Assembly (NCBI GenBank): GCA_030765865.1 | Contig: JAVCDK010000038.1 | Coordinates: 1-49,780, forward strand | Length of the DNA stretch: 49,780 nucleotides | Direction of reading: 5' to 3' | DNA from: Candidatus Celaenobacter antarcticus | GTDB lineage: Bacteria; Cloacimonadota; Cloacimonadia; JGIOTU-2 | Shown: positions 1-8,710 of the stretch, piece by piece | Numbering within the stretch: position 1 is the first letter of the stretch | Layout: each line of letters starts with the position of its first letter | Notes under the pieces: model-generated | What the model was told of the DNA's origin: nothing | The model's input: the letters and a program-made list of their open reading frames with translations, nothing else | Databases searched by the model: none | Translations under genes and position numbers: made by a program

Positions 1-791
1 AATCGGAAACCGTTGTCTCCGTTGATATCAAAATCAATCGGCACTTCCGTACCAGACCAGGGTTCGGTATAAGTATATTTCGCTTTGAGTTGCGTGCTTT
101 CATATCCAATACCACCGTAAAAAGTGACAGGAAGAACAACCAGTCCCCTGCTTGCATGAATATTTACAAACGCACTGTTTACTGTTACAACATCACCCAA
201 CTTCAGTTGTTGATATGAACCTTGAATAGAAATCGGAAGTAACGCAGAAAGCATGGGGATAAGTTTGCTTACTTGATATTTCACACCACCACCCACAAAG
301 GAGATTTTGCCCATATCTTTAATTTCATAGGGAGGAATATAACGGACTTCTACTTCGAATCCACCGGGCAAACCAAGATGTGCCTGGGGTACTATAAGAG
401 GAACAGCTTTAATATCAACACCACCGGGTAAGAAAAGCTCAGGGTATTCGTCAGAAGTAAAAAAACCACCGTTGTTGCCAAAAACTGTAGCCGAAACCAC
501 TTCCGTTTCTTTGTATCGAAGAGTATCTGGATTTTGAGCCAAGAATGTTTTATCATCATCAGGAACAACTGCTAGCATAGCATTAAAAGTCAAGCCAAAA
601 CTTAGGGGGCTGGTCTTTGCAGTACTGAACCAGCCGGAATTCAGGTCGCTTCCAAAAGCATTCACAAATGGCTTCATATACTCTTTGCCGTTCACTTCTC
701 CAAAGTTTTTTAAATCATTAATAATATCTCCTTGTGCTATAGATATTATACCGAACAAAATAATCAGAAAAATCGATACTATCTTCTTCAT
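1..791 (-). CDS. Exported DUF6588-like protein, partial (C-terminus off the window)
   Basis: An open frame of 263 codons runs from an ATG at 791 to the window edge. It is preceded on the minus strand by GGAGGT, a strong ribosome binding site. The first 19 or so residues (basic MKK, then a hydrophobic stretch ending in AQG) look like a Sec signal peptide. The remainder alternates hydrophobic and polar residues with many Gly and aromatic residues, as in outer-membrane beta-barrels. The block NSGWFSTAKT followed by VVPDDDK resembles the DUF6588 family of Bacteroidota-type surface proteins; this is from memory, not a search. It lies 49 bases downstream of tyrS on the same strand. Function unknown. 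Confidence 0.6.
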   Translation of the reverse strand, partial: MKKIVSIFLIILFGIISIAQGDIINDLKNFGEVNGKEYMKPFVNAFGSDLNSGWFSTAKTSPLSFGLTFNAMLAVVPDDDKTFLAQNPDTLRYKETEVVSATVFGNNGGFFTSDEYPELFLPGGVDIKAVPLIVPQAHLGLPGGFEVEVRYIPPYEIKDMGKISFVGGGVKYQVSKLIPMLSALLPISIQGSYQQLKLGDVVTVNSAFVNIHASRGLVVLPVTFYGGIGYESTQLKAKYTYTEPWSGTEVPIDFDINGDNGFR

Positions 792-840
792 GTGTACCTC
801 CATAAATTTTAATTTGAACACATATTTTTACATTTAAGTG

Positions 841-2091
841 TCAAGAAATTCTGAATTTCTTAATCAGTTTTATTTTCAAAAATTTTCTTTTTCCTACCTT
901 TATTATCATATCATTTTTGACTTCAATATCAGCGCTACTATCAGAAATAGTATTTCCATTAATATGAACAGCACCCTGTTTTATTAATGCTTTTGCTTGA
1001 TTGCCGGAGTTGCTTAAATTATTATTCCTTAATAAATCAACAATCCAAATCTTTTGTTGTGACATATTTACTGTTGGTATTTCATCGGGAATTTCTTTCC
1101 GGGTAAAGACAGTGTTAAAATGATTCTCGGCTTTCTCAGCAGCTTCTTTATTATGATAAAGCTCAACGACCCGGCGAGCCAGGTTTTGTTTGATAAGCTT
1201 TGGATTTATCCCTTTTTCGAGTTCTTTTTTCATGGCTGCGATCTCTTCTGGTGATGAAAAGGCGGCATAAAGAAAATAATTTTCGATAAGCTCGTCAGGA
1301 ATGGACATGATCTTGCCGTATTTATCTTCCGGTGAATCAAAAATTGCGATGTAGTTGCCAAGACTTTTGCTCATTTTTTCCACACCGTCCGTACCGATGA
1401 GAATGGGCATCAGCACTGCAACCTGTTCCGGCATATTGAAGTATCTTTGCATATCCCGTCCTGCAAGAATATTGAATTTCTGCTCGGTTGCACCAAGTTC
1501 GACATCAGCTTTGATGGCTACGGAATCATACGCCTGCAAAATAGGATACATCAGCTCATGTAAGCCAAAAGGAAGACTCTCTTCATAGCGTCTGCGGAAT
1601 GTGTCGTGCGCCATGATCTGCGCCATTGTAAATTTTCCGAGTAATGAAATGAATTCAGAAAGCTGCATCGGACCAAACCACTCGCTTTGATAACGAACTT
1701 CAGTTTTATCTTTATCAAGCACATGGTAAAGCTGTTCCATATATTTCTCGGCATTTTGTTTTACCTCTTCGGCAGAAAGATGTGGTCTGGACTCGTTCTT
1801 ACCGGTCGGATCACCAATCTGTGCAGTATAGTCACCGATAACGATCACGCCGACATGTCCAAGGTCCTGAAATCTTCGCATGATCCGGATGGGCACCATA
1901 TGCCCGATATGAACATCTGAAGCAGTAGGATCGATGCCGTATTTTATCCTGAGTGGAATATTTTTCTTGTGAGAATAATTGAGTTTTTTAATGAGTTCAT
2001 TTTCGGGAATGATCTCTTCAACTCCCTGCTTAATGATCTCCATTTGCTTTTGTATATCCAAAATTTCTCCCGATTTCATAATCTTATTCAT
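841..2091 (-). CDS. tyrS: Tyrosyl-tRNA synthetase
   Basis: Class I aminoacyl-tRNA synthetase that charges tRNA-Tyr in the cytoplasm. With the start used here (416 residues) the HIGH motif is at 61-64 and KMSKS at 239-243, and a C-terminal S4-like RNA-binding domain covers roughly the last 70 residues (QAKALIKQGAVHINGN). The frame stays open further upstream to 2190, but that extension runs into the tRNA-Leu gene and has no family similarity, so it was excluded. Two starts are plausible, ATG at 2091 or at 2079; neither has a clear Shine-Dalgarno. The gene directly follows tRNA-Leu on the minus strand and is probably co-transcribed with it. Confidence 0.95.
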   Translation of the reverse strand: MNKIMKSGEILDIQKQMEIIKQGVEEIIPENELIKKLNYSHKKNIPLRIKYGIDPTASDVHIGHMVPIRIMRRFQDLGHVGVIVIGDYTAQIGDPTGKNESRPHLSAEEVKQNAEKYMEQLYHVLDKDKTEVRYQSEWFGPMQLSEFISLLGKFTMAQIMAHDTFRRRYEESLPFGLHELMYPILQAYDSVAIKADVELGATEQKFNILAGRDMQRYFNMPEQVAVLMPILIGTDGVEKMSKSLGNYIAIFDSPEDKYGKIMSIPDELIENYFLYAAFSSPEEIAAMKKELEKGINPKLIKQNLARRVVELYHNKEAAEKAENHFNTVFTRKEIPDEIPTVNMSQQKIWIVDLLRNNNLSNSGNQAKALIKQGAVHINGNTISDSSADIEVKNDMIIKVGKRKFLKIKLIKKFRIS

Positions 2092-2145
2092 AGGTTTATT
2101 CTTGACAACAGATATGCTCCTTTTAAGAGCTGAATCATAAATAAT

Positions 2146-2233
2146 TGGTGCTGAAGAGGGGACTCGAACCCCTAAATCCATAATGGACACTAGGTCCTGA
2201 ACCTAGCGCGTCTACCACTTCCGCCACTTCAGC
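2146..2233 (-). tRNA. tRNA-Leu (anticodon CAG)
   Basis: A complete class II tRNA of 88 nt including an encoded CCA. The acceptor arms GCTGAAG/CTTCAGC pair perfectly (7 bp). The anticodon arm CTAGG-TTCAGGA-CCTAG gives anticodon CAG. A long variable arm has the stem TCCAT/ATGGA, and the T arm is AGGGG-TTCGAGT-CCCCT. The long variable arm and CAG anticodon identify leucine. A TTGACG hexamer at 2267-2272 (minus strand) could be its -35 box, but the -10 is poor. Confidence 0.97.
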
Positions 2234-2325
2234 ACGAGTGAGAAAATTCAGATACTCATGATTGAGCGTCAAGAAAATCACGTTTCGAAAATAATGAAGA
2301 ATAGATCGGTGACGAGAGATTACTT

Positions 2326-2901
2326 ATGAACAGCAAAGAAATTGAAAAAATATTAGTAGATTCCGGTGCCTTCCTTGAAGGGCATTTCAAACTTACATCA
2401 GGTAAGCATAGTAAGTATTATGTCGAAAAAATAAAACTCATCCAGATACCTGAAGATGTAGTAAAGATCGGGAGAGCTTTTGCAAGGAAATGTAACCATC
2501 TTGATTTTGATGTCGTCGTAAGTCCCGCCCTTGGTGCAATCGTACTCGGTTATGAAGTTGCAAGGCAGATGGGTAAGAGATTTGTTTTCACTCAGAGAAA
2601 AGATGGAAAGATGTCGATCCGCAGCGGATTCGATCTGCAACCCCACGAGAAAGTTCTTATAATCGAAGATGTGACCACAACAGGCGGAAGCGTTTTCGAG
2701 GTGATAGATTGTATAAAAGAGAGAAATGTAGATATTGTCGGAGTGGGGCTCGTTGTTGATAGAAGCGGAGGTACGATTGATTTCAGAGTGCCCGTATTTC
2801 CCTTATTGACATTGAAGATCGAAGCTTACGAACCTTATGAATGCCCTTTGTGCAAAGAGAATATCCCCATCACAAAACCCGGTTCGGGCGGTAGAAAGTA
2901 G
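2326..2901 (+). CDS. pyrE: Orotate phosphoribosyltransferase
   Basis: Transfers ribose-5-phosphate from PRPP to orotate to form OMP in pyrimidine synthesis. The PRPP-binding loop VLIIEDVTTTGGSV is at residues 110-123, and FTQRKDGK (about 88-95) matches the catalytic lysine loop. At 191 residues it has normal family length. A C-terminal extension carries a CPLCK pair (two cysteines), seen in some bacterial PyrE. The start ATG is 92 bases from the divergent tRNA-Leu gene. A DUF1844 gene follows after 8 bases, suggesting co-transcription. Confidence 0.93.
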   Translation: MNSKEIEKILVDSGAFLEGHFKLTSGKHSKYYVEKIKLIQIPEDVVKIGRAFARKCNHLDFDVVVSPALGAIVLGYEVARQMGKRFVFTQRKDGKMSIRSGFDLQPHEKVLIIEDVTTTGGSVFEVIDCIKERNVDIVGVGLVVDRSGGTIDFRVPVFPLLTLKIEAYEPYECPLCKENIPITKPGSGGRK

Positions 2902-2909
2902 GAGAATAC

Positions 2910-3185
2910 ATGGAGAATATAGATGCTTTCAAACAGATAATATTGTCCTTTCAATTGCAGGGATTGATTGCTCTCGGGAAGATTGAACATCCATCCTTAA
3001 AAAAGTCTGAAATGAAACCGGAAGTAGCCCAATCTTCTATTGAAATGCTGGTAACTCTGAGAGAGAAAACAAAAGGGAATCTGGATAAAGATGAAGAAGC
3101 AATTCTCAATGAAGCGATCTCAAATTTGAAGATGCTGTATGTAGGGGAATTGAAAAAGAGCGAATCGAAAGAGGATGATAAATAG
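2910..3185 (+). CDS. DUF1844 family protein
   Basis: A 91-residue soluble, mostly helical protein. The pattern of an N-terminal helix with FQLQGLIALGKIEHP, then SSIEMLVTLREKTKGNL and an acidic helix matches DUF1844 as I remember it. This is a small uncharacterised bacterial family often found near nucleotide metabolism and translation genes. The ribosome binding site GGAGAA is 7 bases before the ATG. It sits between pyrE (8-base gap) and the formimidoyltransferase fusion (25-base gap), so all three may form one transcript. No function can be inferred. Confidence 0.75.
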   Translation: MENIDAFKQIILSFQLQGLIALGKIEHPSLKKSEMKPEVAQSSIEMLVTLREKTKGNLDKDEEAILNEAISNLKMLYVGELKKSESKEDDK

Positions 3186-3210
3186 AGAATATTTAAGGAG
3201 TTTATAAAGT

Positions 3211-4902
3211 ATGAAAATTGTTGAATGTGTTCCAAATTTTAGTGAAGGGCGCGACGAAGCGATAATCAAACAGATCACTGACCAGATCGAGGAAGTCGAT
3301 GGTGTGGTGCTGCTCGATGTTGATCCCGGTAAAGATACGAATAGAACTGTTGTAACCTTAGTGGGAACTCCCGAAGGTGTCGAGGAAGCTGCGTTCAGAG
3401 CAATTAAAAAAGCATCTGAGATAATTGATATGCAGCAGCATTCCGGCGCTCATCCGCGAATGGGAGCAACCGATGTCTGTCCTTTTGTACCTGTAGCAGG
3501 TGTTACGACCGAAGACTGCATCGAAATATCTAAAAAGCTTGGAAAAAGAGTTGGAGACGAATTAAAAATTCCCGTGTTTCTTTATGAGCATTCTGCATCA
3601 ACAAAAGAGAGACAGAACCTTGCAAATATACGGCAGGGAGAATTTGAAGGAATGGCTAAGAAACTTGAAGATCCTCACTGGAAACCCGATTTCGGTCCTG
3701 CTAAAATACACAAAAATGCTGGTGCTCTGGCAACCGGTGCTCGTGAATTCCTTATCGCATATAACATAGACCTGAACACCAGAGATACACAAAAAGCAAA
3801 GGAGCTTGCACTGACGATCCGTGAAAAGGGGCGCAGGATGCGTGATGAAAATTACCAGCCCGTCAAAGACGATGAGGGAAATCTCATCATGACCCCCGGC
3901 ATTTTTAATCATGTGAAGGCGATCGGTTGGTATATCCCGGAATATGGACAGGCACAAATTTCAATAAATCTTACCAATTACAAAATTGCACCTCCCCATC
4001 TTGTGTTCGACAAAGTTCGCGAGATTGCATTTGAAAAAGGATTGGTCGTCACAGGCAGCGAGCTTGTGGGACTGATCCCTCTTGAAGCAATGCTAAACGC
4101 AGGAAGATATTTTCTGGAAAAACAGGGCTCATCTTATGCGGTGTCTGATAAAGAGCTGGTTCATACTGCTATTGTTTCTCTCGGATTGAATGACATTTCA
4201 GAATTCGATCCAAACGAAAAGATAATCGAGTATAAAATTGCAAAGCATAATTTATTGGTAAATTTCACCGTAAAAGATTTTGTTGATGAACTTGCATCTG
4301 ATTCTCCTGCACCTGGTGGAGGAAGCGTTGCTGCGTTGTGCGGTAGTCTTGCCGCAGGTTTGACTGCAATGGTCGGCAATCTCACAACTGGAAAATATAA
4401 ATTTAAAAACTCTGAAGAGAGAATCGCTTACAAAGAAAATGAAGCACGAATGTTCACAATGGCGTGGGAAGCACAGCAGATGAAGAAGCAGCTTATTGAA
4501 GCGATCGATAAAGATACCGAAGCATTCAATAATTATATGGCTGCAATGAAGCTTCCAAAGAAGACTGAAGAAGATAAGATAAGAAGATCAGAAGCAATTC
4601 AAAAAGCGATAAAGGATGCCACCCTGGTTCCGTTACACACGATGAAGTTGTGCTGGGAAGTCATTGTCCTGGCTGAGACTGCAGCAAAATATGGAAATCA
4701 AAATGCACTTTCCGATGCAGGCGTTTCTGCAATAACAGCTCTTACCGGCTTGAAAAGTGCGTATTTCAATGTGCTCATAAACCTGCCCGGCGTAAAAGAT
4801 AAAAAGTTCCAAAATAAAACCCGCGAAGAAGCAGAAAAAATCCTTAAGCAATCCGTTGAATTAACAGACAAAATTGAAAAAAACGTTTTAGAGAAATTAT
4901 AA
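3211..4902 (+). CDS. Glutamate formimidoyltransferase / formimidoyl-THF cyclodeaminase fusion
   Basis: A 563-residue bifunctional enzyme of histidine breakdown. The N-terminal half (1 to about 300) transfers the formimino group of formiminoglutamate to tetrahydrofolate; VECVPNFSEGRD at the start and HSGAHPRMGATDVCPF (about 77-92) are typical of the transferase. The C-terminal part (about 350-563) is the cyclodeaminase, beginning with DELASDSPAPGGGSVAALCG, giving methenyl-THF plus ammonia. The two-domain fusion is the arrangement known from animals and some anaerobic bacteria. It implies that the host ferments histidine to glutamate and feeds one-carbon units into folate. An AAGGAG site precedes the ATG. 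Confidence 0.94.
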   Translation: MKIVECVPNFSEGRDEAIIKQITDQIEEVDGVVLLDVDPGKDTNRTVVTLVGTPEGVEEAAFRAIKKASEIIDMQQHSGAHPRMGATDVCPFVPVAGVTTEDCIEISKKLGKRVGDELKIPVFLYEHSASTKERQNLANIRQGEFEGMAKKLEDPHWKPDFGPAKIHKNAGALATGAREFLIAYNIDLNTRDTQKAKELALTIREKGRRMRDENYQPVKDDEGNLIMTPGIFNHVKAIGWYIPEYGQAQISINLTNYKIAPPHLVFDKVREIAFEKGLVVTGSELVGLIPLEAMLNAGRYFLEKQGSSYAVSDKELVHTAIVSLGLNDISEFDPNEKIIEYKIAKHNLLVNFTVKDFVDELASDSPAPGGGSVAALCGSLAAGLTAMVGNLTTGKYKFKNSEERIAYKENEARMFTMAWEAQQMKKQLIEAIDKDTEAFNNYMAAMKLPKKTEEDKIRRSEAIQKAIKDATLVPLHTMKLCWEVIVLAETAAKYGNQNALSDAGVSAITALTGLKSAYFNVLINLPGVKDKKFQNKTREEAEKILKQSVELTDKIEKNVLEKL

Positions 4903-4921
4903 AATCTCTTATGGAAATTTG

Positions 4922-4958
4922 GATGCACATGAATGAATAATTTGTGTGCATCTTTTTT
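4922..4958 (+). terminator. Rho-independent terminator of the pyrE-formimidoyltransferase unit
   Basis: The arms GATGCACA (4922-4929) and TGTGCATC (4945-4952) are perfectly complementary over 8 bp with a 15-nt loop, followed immediately by T6. The ATG of the endonuclease IV gene begins only four bases after the T tract. Confidence 0.85.
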
Positions 4959-4961
4959 ATT

Positions 4962-5804
4962 ATGAAATATATCGGAGCGCATGTAAGTGCTAGCAAGGGT
5001 GTGCAGAATGCCCCGCTTAATGCTCATGAAATTGGAGCAAAAGCTTTTGCTATGTTCACAAAGAATCAAAGGCAATGGCACGCAAAACCGCTTGAATACC
5101 AGGTTATTGCAAATTTCAAAGAAAATTGCTCCAAACATGGATTTTCATCAAAATATATTATGCCACATGACAGCTATCTGATAAATCTCGGTCATCCGCA
5201 AAAAGATGCTCTTGAAAAATCCCGTGCTGCTTTTCTCGATGAAGTTGAACGGTGTGAATTATTGGGGTTGGATTACCTGAACTTTCATCCCGGCAACGCA
5301 TTGAATACAATTACTTCCAAAGAATGCCTTGAAATTATTGCAGAATCAATCAACATCACGATTGAGAAAACCCGGAATCTGATACTCGCGATAGAAACAA
5401 CAGCTGGAATGGGTTCGAGTGTGGGTTCTTCTTTCAAAGAACTTGCACAGATTATCGAGAAAATTCAGAATAAATCCAGAGTTGGCGTGTGCATCGATAC
5501 ATGCCATATTTTCGCAGCAGGATACGATATCAGCACTAAAATGAAATATGAAGATACAATGAAGCGGTTCGAAGATGAGATTGGTATTGATTATCTTAAG
5601 GGAGCTCATCTCAATGATTCAAAAAAAGAATGTGGCAGCAGAATTGATAGACATGCTCCTATTGGTAAAGGTTTCATCGGCATAGATGGTTTCAGGTATA
5701 TCATGAATGATGAAAGATTTGATGATATACCTCTCATTCTGGAAACACCCGATAGAGAAAATTGGAAAAACGAAATAAAATTTCTCTATGGCCTCATTGA
5801 ATAG
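4962..5804 (+). CDS. nfo: Endonuclease IV (AP endonuclease)
   Basis: Zinc-dependent endonuclease that cuts 5' to abasic sites in base excision repair. The 280-residue protein begins MKYIGAHVSASKG. It carries the AP2EC signatures: AIETTAGMGSSVG, CIDTCHIFAAGYD, HLNDSKKECGS with RIDRHAPIGKG, and LILETPD, supplying the His/Asp/Glu zinc ligands. The ATG at 4962 was chosen because the family starts there; an in-frame GTG at 4944 lies inside the terminator hairpin. No Shine-Dalgarno is visible and the sequence just upstream is the terminator stem and T tract, so translation must be leaderless, coupled to read-through, or weak. Confidence 0.95.
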   Translation: MKYIGAHVSASKGVQNAPLNAHEIGAKAFAMFTKNQRQWHAKPLEYQVIANFKENCSKHGFSSKYIMPHDSYLINLGHPQKDALEKSRAAFLDEVERCELLGLDYLNFHPGNALNTITSKECLEIIAESINITIEKTRNLILAIETTAGMGSSVGSSFKELAQIIEKIQNKSRVGVCIDTCHIFAAGYDISTKMKYEDTMKRFEDEIGIDYLKGAHLNDSKKECGSRIDRHAPIGKGFIGIDGFRYIMNDERFDDIPLILETPDRENWKNEIKFLYGLIE

Positions 5805-5817
5805 AGAAGGAGGTTCA

Positions 5818-6957
5818 ATGAATAAAAATATCGCAGTATTTGGAGCCGGACTTGTCGGTCATGAGATCGTGAGAGATCTGGCAAAAGATGAAAAATATCA
5901 TATTACTGTTTTTGACAAGGACGCAAGCAAACTCACTCAGTTTGAAGGCATAGACAAATTAGAAGTTCGGCATGTAGACCTTGTAATAGAAACGGATTTT
6001 ACCGAATTATTAAAAGGGGTTGATCTTGCAATTTCGGCAGTACCCGGTTTCATGGGATTTGAAACACTGTTGAAAATTATCAAGACAGGAACAAATGTAG
6101 TTGATATTGCCTTTTTTCCAGAGGATCCTTTTCCCCTCAATGAGTTTGCAAAAGAGCAAAATGTGACAGCAGTAATAGACTGCGGAGTCGCTCCCGGTCT
6201 ATGCAATATCATATTGGGCTATCAAAATGCCCAAATGGATGATATAACAAGATATGAATGTTTTGTAGGTGGATTGCCAAAAGTTCGAAAAATGCCTTTC
6301 CAGTACAAAGCGGGATTTTCCCCGATAGATGTGCTGGAGGAGTATATACGACCTGCACGCTTTATCGAGTTTGATAAAGAAATCATAAAACCTGCTCTTT
6401 CTGATATAGAACATATCGAGGTGCCTGGAGTTGGGACACTGGAAGCGTTTAATACGGATGGGCTTCGAACTTTGTTGAGAACCGTTCAAATCCCATTTAT
6501 GAAAGAAAAAACATTAAGATATCCCGGGCATGCCCAGATCATGAAAGTACTGCGGGACAATGATTTCCTGAGCTACAAGGAGATGGATGTGAATGGCAAA
6601 AAGATCAAGCCGATAGAGATGACATCAAAGCTGCTTTTCAAGAACTGGCAATTTGCCCAAGGCGAAGAAGATATTACCTTTATGAGAGTTATCATTGATG
6701 CCAAAAAGGGCAATTCGAATTATTCATTCACCTATGATCTGCTAGATTCTTATGATAAGAAAACAGGCACGACTTCCATGGCACGAACTACCGGTTACAC
6801 ATGTACGGCTGTTGCCCGGCTTCTGCTCCAAGAGAAAAAACTACCAAAGGGTATATGCCCTCCGGAATATATCGGAATGGATGAGAGCAACTACAACTTT
6901 ATAATAAATAAATTGGCAGAAAGAAATGTCGTTTTACATAAAAAGGAAATCGTATAG
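5818..6957 (+). CDS. Saccharopine dehydrogenase-like NAD(P) oxidoreductase
   Basis: A 379-residue protein with an N-terminal Rossmann fold (AVFGAGLVGHEIVRDLA, GxGxxG near residues 8-13) and a long C-terminal substrate domain, as in the saccharopine dehydrogenase / lysine 6-dehydrogenase superfamily. VDIAFFPEDP and DCGVAPGLCN are typical of that superfamily. AGGAGG ends 5 bases before the chosen ATG; an earlier in-frame start overlaps nfo and lacks such a site. It probably acts on an amino acid intermediate, which suits an amino-acid fermenter, but the exact substrate is not deducible. Confidence 0.85.
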   Translation: MNKNIAVFGAGLVGHEIVRDLAKDEKYHITVFDKDASKLTQFEGIDKLEVRHVDLVIETDFTELLKGVDLAISAVPGFMGFETLLKIIKTGTNVVDIAFFPEDPFPLNEFAKEQNVTAVIDCGVAPGLCNIILGYQNAQMDDITRYECFVGGLPKVRKMPFQYKAGFSPIDVLEEYIRPARFIEFDKEIIKPALSDIEHIEVPGVGTLEAFNTDGLRTLLRTVQIPFMKEKTLRYPGHAQIMKVLRDNDFLSYKEMDVNGKKIKPIEMTSKLLFKNWQFAQGEEDITFMRVIIDAKKGNSNYSFTYDLLDSYDKKTGTTSMARTTGYTCTAVARLLLQEKKLPKGICPPEYIGMDESNYNFIINKLAERNVVLHKKEIV

Positions 6958-6966
6958 GAGGTAAGC

Positions 6967-7185
6967 ATGGCAGCGTTTGAGGTATTATTGCTGGTTTTCG
7001 GCATTGTGCTCCTGCTGTATTGTTTCTATGCTTTGACATCAGGCAGGTTGCGTATTAAGCGCCCGAGAAAGTGGAAAGAAAATCTAAAAGAGTTCAAAAG
7101 AGAAAAATTACCATTCATATATTATTTTATGATACTGGTATGTTTTCTTATCGGAATCATTTTAATAATGATCGCACTAATATAG
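6967..7185 (+). CDS. Small membrane protein, two predicted helices
   Basis: A 72-residue protein with hydrophobic segments at about 4-25 and 48-71 separated by a basic loop (RLRIKRPRKWKENLKEFKREK). This predicts a hairpin in the cytoplasmic membrane with a positively charged cytoplasmic loop. GGAGGT precedes the ATG by 4 bases, and the gene follows the saccharopine-dehydrogenase-like gene by 9 bases. I do not recognise a family. Its original downstream neighbour was probably the polyferredoxin gene now at 8711, because a decayed copy of that gene's start lies 13 bases beyond its stop. Confidence 0.7.
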   Translation: MAAFEVLLLVFGIVLLLYCFYALTSGRLRIKRPRKWKENLKEFKREKLPFIYYFMILVCFLIGIILIMIALI

Positions 7186-7197
7186 GGAGATTCGAAT

Positions 7198-7290
7198 ATG
7201 AACAATAAAATTTTACTTGGTGTGAAGTTGGGTAATATTCAGCTCGTTGAATTGAAGGTTGTACAATTGGGACTTGAATGTTGCGAATAA
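7198..7290 (+). pseudogene. Decayed copy of the 5' end of the polyferredoxin gene at 8711
   Basis: A 30-codon frame starting MNNKILLGVKLG follows GGGAGA by a proper spacing. Its DNA closely matches the start of the gene at 8711 (MKDKILLSLKLL): ATGAA..ATAAAATTTTACTT is shared, and about 29 of the first 35 bases agree by hand alignment. Weaker similarity continues to around 7260. The frame then stops. It looks like the original gene start, separated from its body by the ATPase-bearing segment. Confidence 0.55.
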
Positions 7291-7402
7291 AAAAACAGTT
7301 GACATTAATCTTAAGGGGTCACAAAAATACGTATCGTAAAACAGTGAGTTGATTGGGTCGTTAAATAGCGAGTCGTAAAACGACGACCTGAAAAGAGGTT
7401 TG

Positions 7403-8545
7403 ATGGAAAATCCTTTTAAATACGGAGAAATTGTTTCGGGAGAAAATTTCTGTAACAGGGAAAAAGAATTAAAAGAAATCAAGAGGGCAATTGTCAACGG
7501 ATATTCTTTTTGGATGTATTCTCCTCGAAGGTTCGGTAAATCTTCACTAATTTTGAAAGCATTTGATGAACTGGATGATAAGAATATTATCACGATATAT
7601 TTCGATATGTATAAGCTCGAAACATTGGATAATTTTGCCAGAGAGTATTCTGCCTTATTAGCAAAAGAACTTTTCAATTGGAAAACAGGAATAAAGAAAT
7701 TAACCCAGAAAATCGGAAAATTATTTAACAATCTTTATCCGAAAATTTCATTTGATTCTTATGGAAATCCGTCAGTCTCTCTCGAAATTCAGAATATAGA
7801 AGATCATGCCGATATTGAAACTATTCTAAATATTCCCGATAAAGTCGCTGAAAAAAAAGATATCCAAATATGTATTGCTTTTGATGAATTTCAGGAAGTT
7901 CAAAGAATAAAACCTTTTCTGATCAATTGGATGCGTTCTCTTTTCCAATTCCATAAGAAAGTGTCATACATTTTTTTAGGAAGCAAACAATCTCTTATGG
8001 AGTTTATATTTACGGATATGAATTCACCATTTTATGAGTTCGGTTTCAAAATGCCGATTTATCCGATATCAAATAGTGATCTGACATCTTATATCAAAAA
8101 CAGGTTCAGAAAAACAAAGCTGAAAATCAGCAATAATACAATCTCAAATATTTTGGAAAGATCAAGAAGTCACCCGCATTTCACGCAATATTTTGCGGCT
8201 GTGATCTGGGAAATGATACTGGAGGGTTTTGATAATAAAAACATCGCTTTTAATACTTTATGGATGAAAAGGATTATTGATAGTCAGTCCTTTATTTTTG
8301 AGAATATATATGACCAATTAAGTTTAAATCAAAGAAAAACTCTAATTGCAATATCAAATTTAAAATATGAAAAACTATTTTCAGGAGAATATCGAAAAAA
8401 GTATGATCTGCCTGAAACATCTTCGTTAACTTCAACTATAAATAGTTTAATAAAAAAGAATTTGGTTCAAAAGGCAAAAGGGAGTTATGAAATCATAAAT
8501 CCTGTTTTTGAGGAGTGGATAAAATTATTGCATACAGAGTATTAA
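7403..8545 (+). CDS. AAA+ ATPase, archaeal-type ATPase (PF01637-like) family
   Basis: A 380-residue protein. Walker A is SPRRFGKSSLI (about residues 40-50) and Walker B is ICIAFDEFQEV; YIFLGSKQSL is the sensor-like segment after Walker B. The C-terminal third (TLIAISNLKYEKLF to the end) looks like a winged helix of the type that follows these ATPases. The family is often multicopy and lineage-expanded, with poorly known roles. The ATG at 7403 has AGAGG upstream. Flanking DNA (7291-7402 and 8546-8710) is AT-rich and non-coding, and the gene interrupts an otherwise tight gene order, suggesting that it arrived by insertion. Confidence 0.85.
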   Translation: MENPFKYGEIVSGENFCNREKELKEIKRAIVNGYSFWMYSPRRFGKSSLILKAFDELDDKNIITIYFDMYKLETLDNFAREYSALLAKELFNWKTGIKKLTQKIGKLFNNLYPKISFDSYGNPSVSLEIQNIEDHADIETILNIPDKVAEKKDIQICIAFDEFQEVQRIKPFLINWMRSLFQFHKKVSYIFLGSKQSLMEFIFTDMNSPFYEFGFKMPIYPISNSDLTSYIKNRFRKTKLKISNNTISNILERSRSHPHFTQYFAAVIWEMILEGFDNKNIAFNTLWMKRIIDSQSFIFENIYDQLSLNQRKTLIAISNLKYEKLFSGEYRKKYDLPETSSLTSTINSLIKKNLVQKAKGSYEIINPVFEEWIKLLHTEY

Positions 8546-8710
8546 ATAAGAGTTGCAAATAATCCCCAATGGCAAAATAGTAAAAATCGAATTGGAAAAT
8601 TAATAAAAAATTTAATAAAGCTAAAAGGATATGAATGAAAAGAAAGAAACCTGAAGAAAATGATCAATGGTTGTTTGATGTTTGTATTATTATAGAATGA
8701 GAGGAATAAT

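Noticed and set aside
2092-2190. N-terminal extension of tyrS into the tRNA-Leu gene
   Set aside because: The extra residues are translated tRNA sequence and precede the normal start of the family.
7299-7304. TTGACA as promoter of the AAA ATPase
   Set aside because: No acceptable -10 hexamer at 16-18 bases.
7213-7731. 172-codon minus-strand frame over the ATPase start
   Set aside because: It overlaps a plus-strand gene with clear Walker motifs and shows no family pattern; it is a shadow frame.
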